Source: Lachnospiraceae bacterium
Lineage (GTDB): Bacteria; Bacillota; Clostridia; Lachnospirales; Anaerotignaceae
NCBI GenBank assembly: GCA_003543235.1
Contig: DPJA01000011.1
Coordinates: forward strand, 1 to 63,374
DNA: 63,374 nt
Reading direction: 5' to 3'
The notes under the pieces are model-generated. The model was not told the DNA's origin and did not search any database. It was given only the letters and a program-made list of their open reading frames with translations. Below are positions 61,197-63,374 of the stretch, one piece after another (within the stretch, counting starts at the first letter, position 1; each line of letters starts with the position of its first letter). The position numbers were made by a program, and so were the translations under genes.

Positions 61197-62855
61197 ATGT
61201 TGCTAACAGGGAGTCAAATAATTATAGAGGTTTTAAAAGAGCAAAAGGTTGATGTAATTTTTGGTTACCCAGGTGGTCACGTTCTTAGCATCTATGATGA
61301 ACTTTTTAAAAATCAAGACAGAATTAAACATATATTAACTGCCGACGAACAGGGAGCTTCTCATGCGGCAGACGGATATTCAAGGGTAAGCGGAGAGGTT
61401 GGAGTTGTAATTGCAACCAGCGGCCCTGGAGCAACAAACTTGGTTACGGGTCTTGCAACAGCTTTTTCAGACTCTATACCCATGGTGGCAATAACAGGAA
61501 ATGTTCCGTTAAGGCTTAGCGGAACAGACAGCTTCCAAGAAATTGATGCAATGAGCCTTACAGTTGCAGTAACAAAGCATAGCTTTTTTGTAAGAAATGT
61601 TGAAAAGTTGGCAGACACCATGCGTGATGCTTTTAGAATAGCAAAAAGCGGAAGACCAGGACCTGTGCTTATTGATATTCCCCATGATGTTCAAAAGGAA
61701 TTATGCACATTTGAAACAAAGGAAAAACAGCAAAAAGATGAAAATGAACAACCACCTATTGAAGAAATGAATAAAGCGGTTGAAATGATAAACCAAGCTA
61801 AGCGTCCTGTTATTTATTGCGGCGGAGGAGTTATAAACAGCAATAGTGCTGAAGAGATTAAGAAGCTGGCTGAAAAATGTGATGCCTATGTAGTTTTCAG
61901 CATGATGGGGCTTTCAGCAATGAGTGCCGAACATCCAAAATATCTTGGTATGGCGGGAATGTACGGCAGACAAGATGCCTCAAGAGTTATGGCACAGGCG
62001 GATTTGGTAATAGCCACAGGCGTAAGATTTGCCGAAAGAGGCACAGGCGATAAGGAAAAATTTGTTGAAAAAGCAAAAATAATACACTTAGATATAGATA
62101 TTTCAGAGCATGGAAAAATTATTAACGCCGATACAGAAATTACAGGGGATTTAAAAACAGCACTTAAATATTTGGAGGAAAATGTTGAACAAAAACATAA
62201 TACCCAATGGAGTGAAGAGGTTGAAAAAATAAAGCAAACCTATGGTGAAAAACCTGCAGATAAAAAGTTTTTCAGACCAAAGGAGATTATAGAAACAATA
62301 AATAAAATTGTGCCAAAAGGGACAGCAGTGGCAACTGACGTAGGTCAGCATCAAATGTGGACAGCAAAGTATTATAGTTTTAGCAAGCCACGTACATGGC
62401 TTACATCAGGCGGATTTGGAACAATGGGTTTTGGTATGGGGGCGGCAATTGGTGCCGCAGTTGCAACGAAGCAAAAAACCTTGTTGTTCACAGGGGATGG
62501 AAGCTTTTGCATGAACATGAATGAAGTTATAACAGCATCAAGAAATAATCTTCCTGTTATAGTTGTTATTTTAAACAATGGAAATCTTGGAATGATTAAA
62601 CAACTGCAAACTTTCTTTTATGGGGGAAATTGTTTTTCCATTGACTTAGGCAACAAAACAGACTTTGTAAAGCTGGCAGATGCCTTTGGGGCAACGGGAT
62701 ATAGGGCTAAAAACATGGAAGATTTGGAAATTGTAATGAAAAAAGCACTGCAAGATATAGGACCTGTAATTATAGACTGCATCATATCACCAGAGGAAAA
62801 TACATTACCTATGATGCCGCCAAATGGCTCAGTAAATAATATTATTACTAAATGA
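61197..62855 (+). CDS. ilvB: Acetolactate synthase, large subunit
   Basis: A 552-residue TPP enzyme that makes acetolactate or acetohydroxybutyrate, the first common step for Val, Leu and Ile. TPP-activating E51 (TADEQGASHAADGY), the GDG motif (FTGDGSFCMNMNE) and the VVILNNGNLGM end of the TPP site are intact. FAD-domain features (GVRFAERGTGD) are present. It has a TGGAGGA site and lies 39 bases past the attenuator stem. Confidence 0.95.
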   Translation: MLLTGSQIIIEVLKEQKVDVIFGYPGGHVLSIYDELFKNQDRIKHILTADEQGASHAADGYSRVSGEVGVVIATSGPGATNLVTGLATAFSDSIPMVAITGNVPLRLSGTDSFQEIDAMSLTVAVTKHSFFVRNVEKLADTMRDAFRIAKSGRPGPVLIDIPHDVQKELCTFETKEKQQKDENEQPPIEEMNKAVEMINQAKRPVIYCGGGVINSNSAEEIKKLAEKCDAYVVFSMMGLSAMSAEHPKYLGMAGMYGRQDASRVMAQADLVIATGVRFAERGTGDKEKFVEKAKIIHLDIDISEHGKIINADTEITGDLKTALKYLEENVEQKHNTQWSEEVEKIKQTYGEKPADKKFFRPKEIIETINKIVPKGTAVATDVGQHQMWTAKYYSFSKPRTWLTSGGFGTMGFGMGAAIGAAVATKQKTLLFTGDGSFCMNMNEVITASRNNLPVIVVILNNGNLGMIKQLQTFFYGGNCFSIDLGNKTDFVKLADAFGATGYRAKNMEDLEIVMKKALQDIGPVIIDCIISPEENTLPMMPPNGSVNNIITK

Positions 62856-62870
62856 AAAGAGGGGTAGAGT

Positions 62871-63110
62871 ATGGAAACCATTAAAATAGTAATTATGGCA
62901 AATAACACAGAGGATTTACTCATAAGAGTCACTTCGCTTTTTCATAAAAGAGGTTTTAGAATTAAGACATTTGTGTTTGATGAAACCACCTCTTGTGATT
63001 TAGTAAAAATGTATATAACAGTTGTTTGTGATTACAGTAAAGGTGAGCAGATGCTTAGGCAGTTAACTAAACTTTATGATATTAAAGAAGCTGACTTAAT
63101 AGCTTGTTAA
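62871..63110 (+). CDS. ilvN: Acetolactate synthase small subunit, single ACT domain
   Basis: A 79-residue protein consisting of one ACT domain (NTEDLLIRVTSLFHKRGFRIKT is its start region). It lacks the C-terminal domain of full-length IlvH (about 160 residues), resembling IlvM/short IlvN. The ACT domain normally carries valine feedback control of IlvB. AGAGGGG precedes the ATG, and ilvC follows. Confidence 0.85.
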   Translation: METIKIVIMANNTEDLLIRVTSLFHKRGFRIKTFVFDETTSCDLVKMYITVVCDYSKGEQMLRQLTKLYDIKEADLIAC

Positions 63111-63166
63111 ATATATATGTACACTAGAATAAAAAAATTTTTATAATCAAAAGGAGAATGAAAACG

Positions 63167-63374
63167 ATGGCTAAAATGTATTACACAGAAGATGCGAAAC
63201 AAGAAATGATTACAGGTAAAAAGGTATCAATCATTGGCTACGGCTCACAGGGACATTCCCATGCACAAAACCTTAAGGACAGCGGCATTGATGTAACAAT
63301 CGGCTTATATGAGGGTTCAAAAAGCAAGGCTAAGGCAGAAGCTGCAGGCTTAAAAGTTATGAACACAGCTGAGG
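63167..63374 (+). CDS. ilvC: Ketol-acid reductoisomerase, 3' end outside the window
   Basis: The first 69 residues are present. The N-terminus MAKMYYTEDA and the Rossmann loop IIGYGSQGHSHAQNL are diagnostic of IlvC, which converts acetolactate to dihydroxyisovalerate using NADPH. An AAGGAG site precedes the start. The gene runs off the right edge of the window. Confidence 0.94.
   Translation, partial: MAKMYYTEDAKQEMITGKKVSIIGYGSQGHSHAQNLKDSGIDVTIGLYEGSKSKAKAEAAGLKVMNTAE

Noticed and set aside
1..63374. CRISPR arrays, insertion sequences, tRNA or rRNA genes
   Set aside because: No regular spaced repeats, transposase motifs, CCA-ended cloverleafs or rRNA segments were recognised while reading the window.

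Overview
The window looks like chromosome of an anaerobic, low-GC, Gram-positive, probably spore-forming clostridium, most likely near the Lachnospirales. The reasons are AT-rich DNA, strong AGGAGG-type ribosome sites, lipobox lipoproteins, a WalRK cell-wall two-component locus, SpoVG, a SPOCS/LysM protein, superoxide reductase, and T-box and leader-peptide control. No tRNA, rRNA, CRISPR array or insertion sequence was seen.

Layout. 1-1315: the end of a phage-type lysis cassette (holin, small membrane protein, amidase). 1316-6397: a complete branched-chain amino acid ABC importer (livJHMGF) behind a structured leader. 6589-7269: a peroxiredoxin. 7285-10395: a tryptophan-type ABC importer (trpXYZ) behind a T-box riboswitch whose specifier reads TGG. 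10559-27629: a type IV pilus operon (pilB, pilT, pilC, major pilin, pilD, a pilM-pilN fusion, pilO, four minor pilins), ending in a 1472-residue secreted protein with three similar alpha/beta units. 27697-32756: a TetR regulator divergent from an MMPL/RND exporter and a large secreted coiled-coil partner. 32905-37569: CapA-like lipoprotein, superoxide reductase, MATE transporter and a secreted stalk-domain protein. 37814-40548: ispE, a GntR regulator and a G5/LysM envelope protein. 40572-50075: the Wal region (walR, walK, an extra secreted protein, yycH, yycI), then a second MATE transporter, murA, walJ and rlmH. 50132-54874: cupin, murC (minus strand), glgC and glgD. 54972-60526: spoVG, SPOCS/LysM protein, M29 aminopeptidase, CBS-type Mn pyrophosphatase and an orphan. 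60885-63374: the ilvB-ilvN-ilvC operon behind a leader peptide with 20 of 44 residues Leu, Val or Ile; the window ends inside ilvC.

How the parts fit. Amino-acid supply is controlled by two different RNA strategies: a tRNA-sensing T-box for tryptophan uptake and ribosome-mediated attenuation for branched-chain synthesis. Envelope functions dominate the rest: pili, Wal signalling, murA/murC, and LysM, G5 and stalk-domain proteins. A WalR-box-like direct repeat sits inside the wal locus, before the extra secreted protein, suggesting a feedback loop.

The least explained parts are the giant terminal protein of the pilus operon with its unusual minor pilin, and the MMPL/coiled-coil pair. All functions are assigned by reading motifs and gene order; no database search was run.
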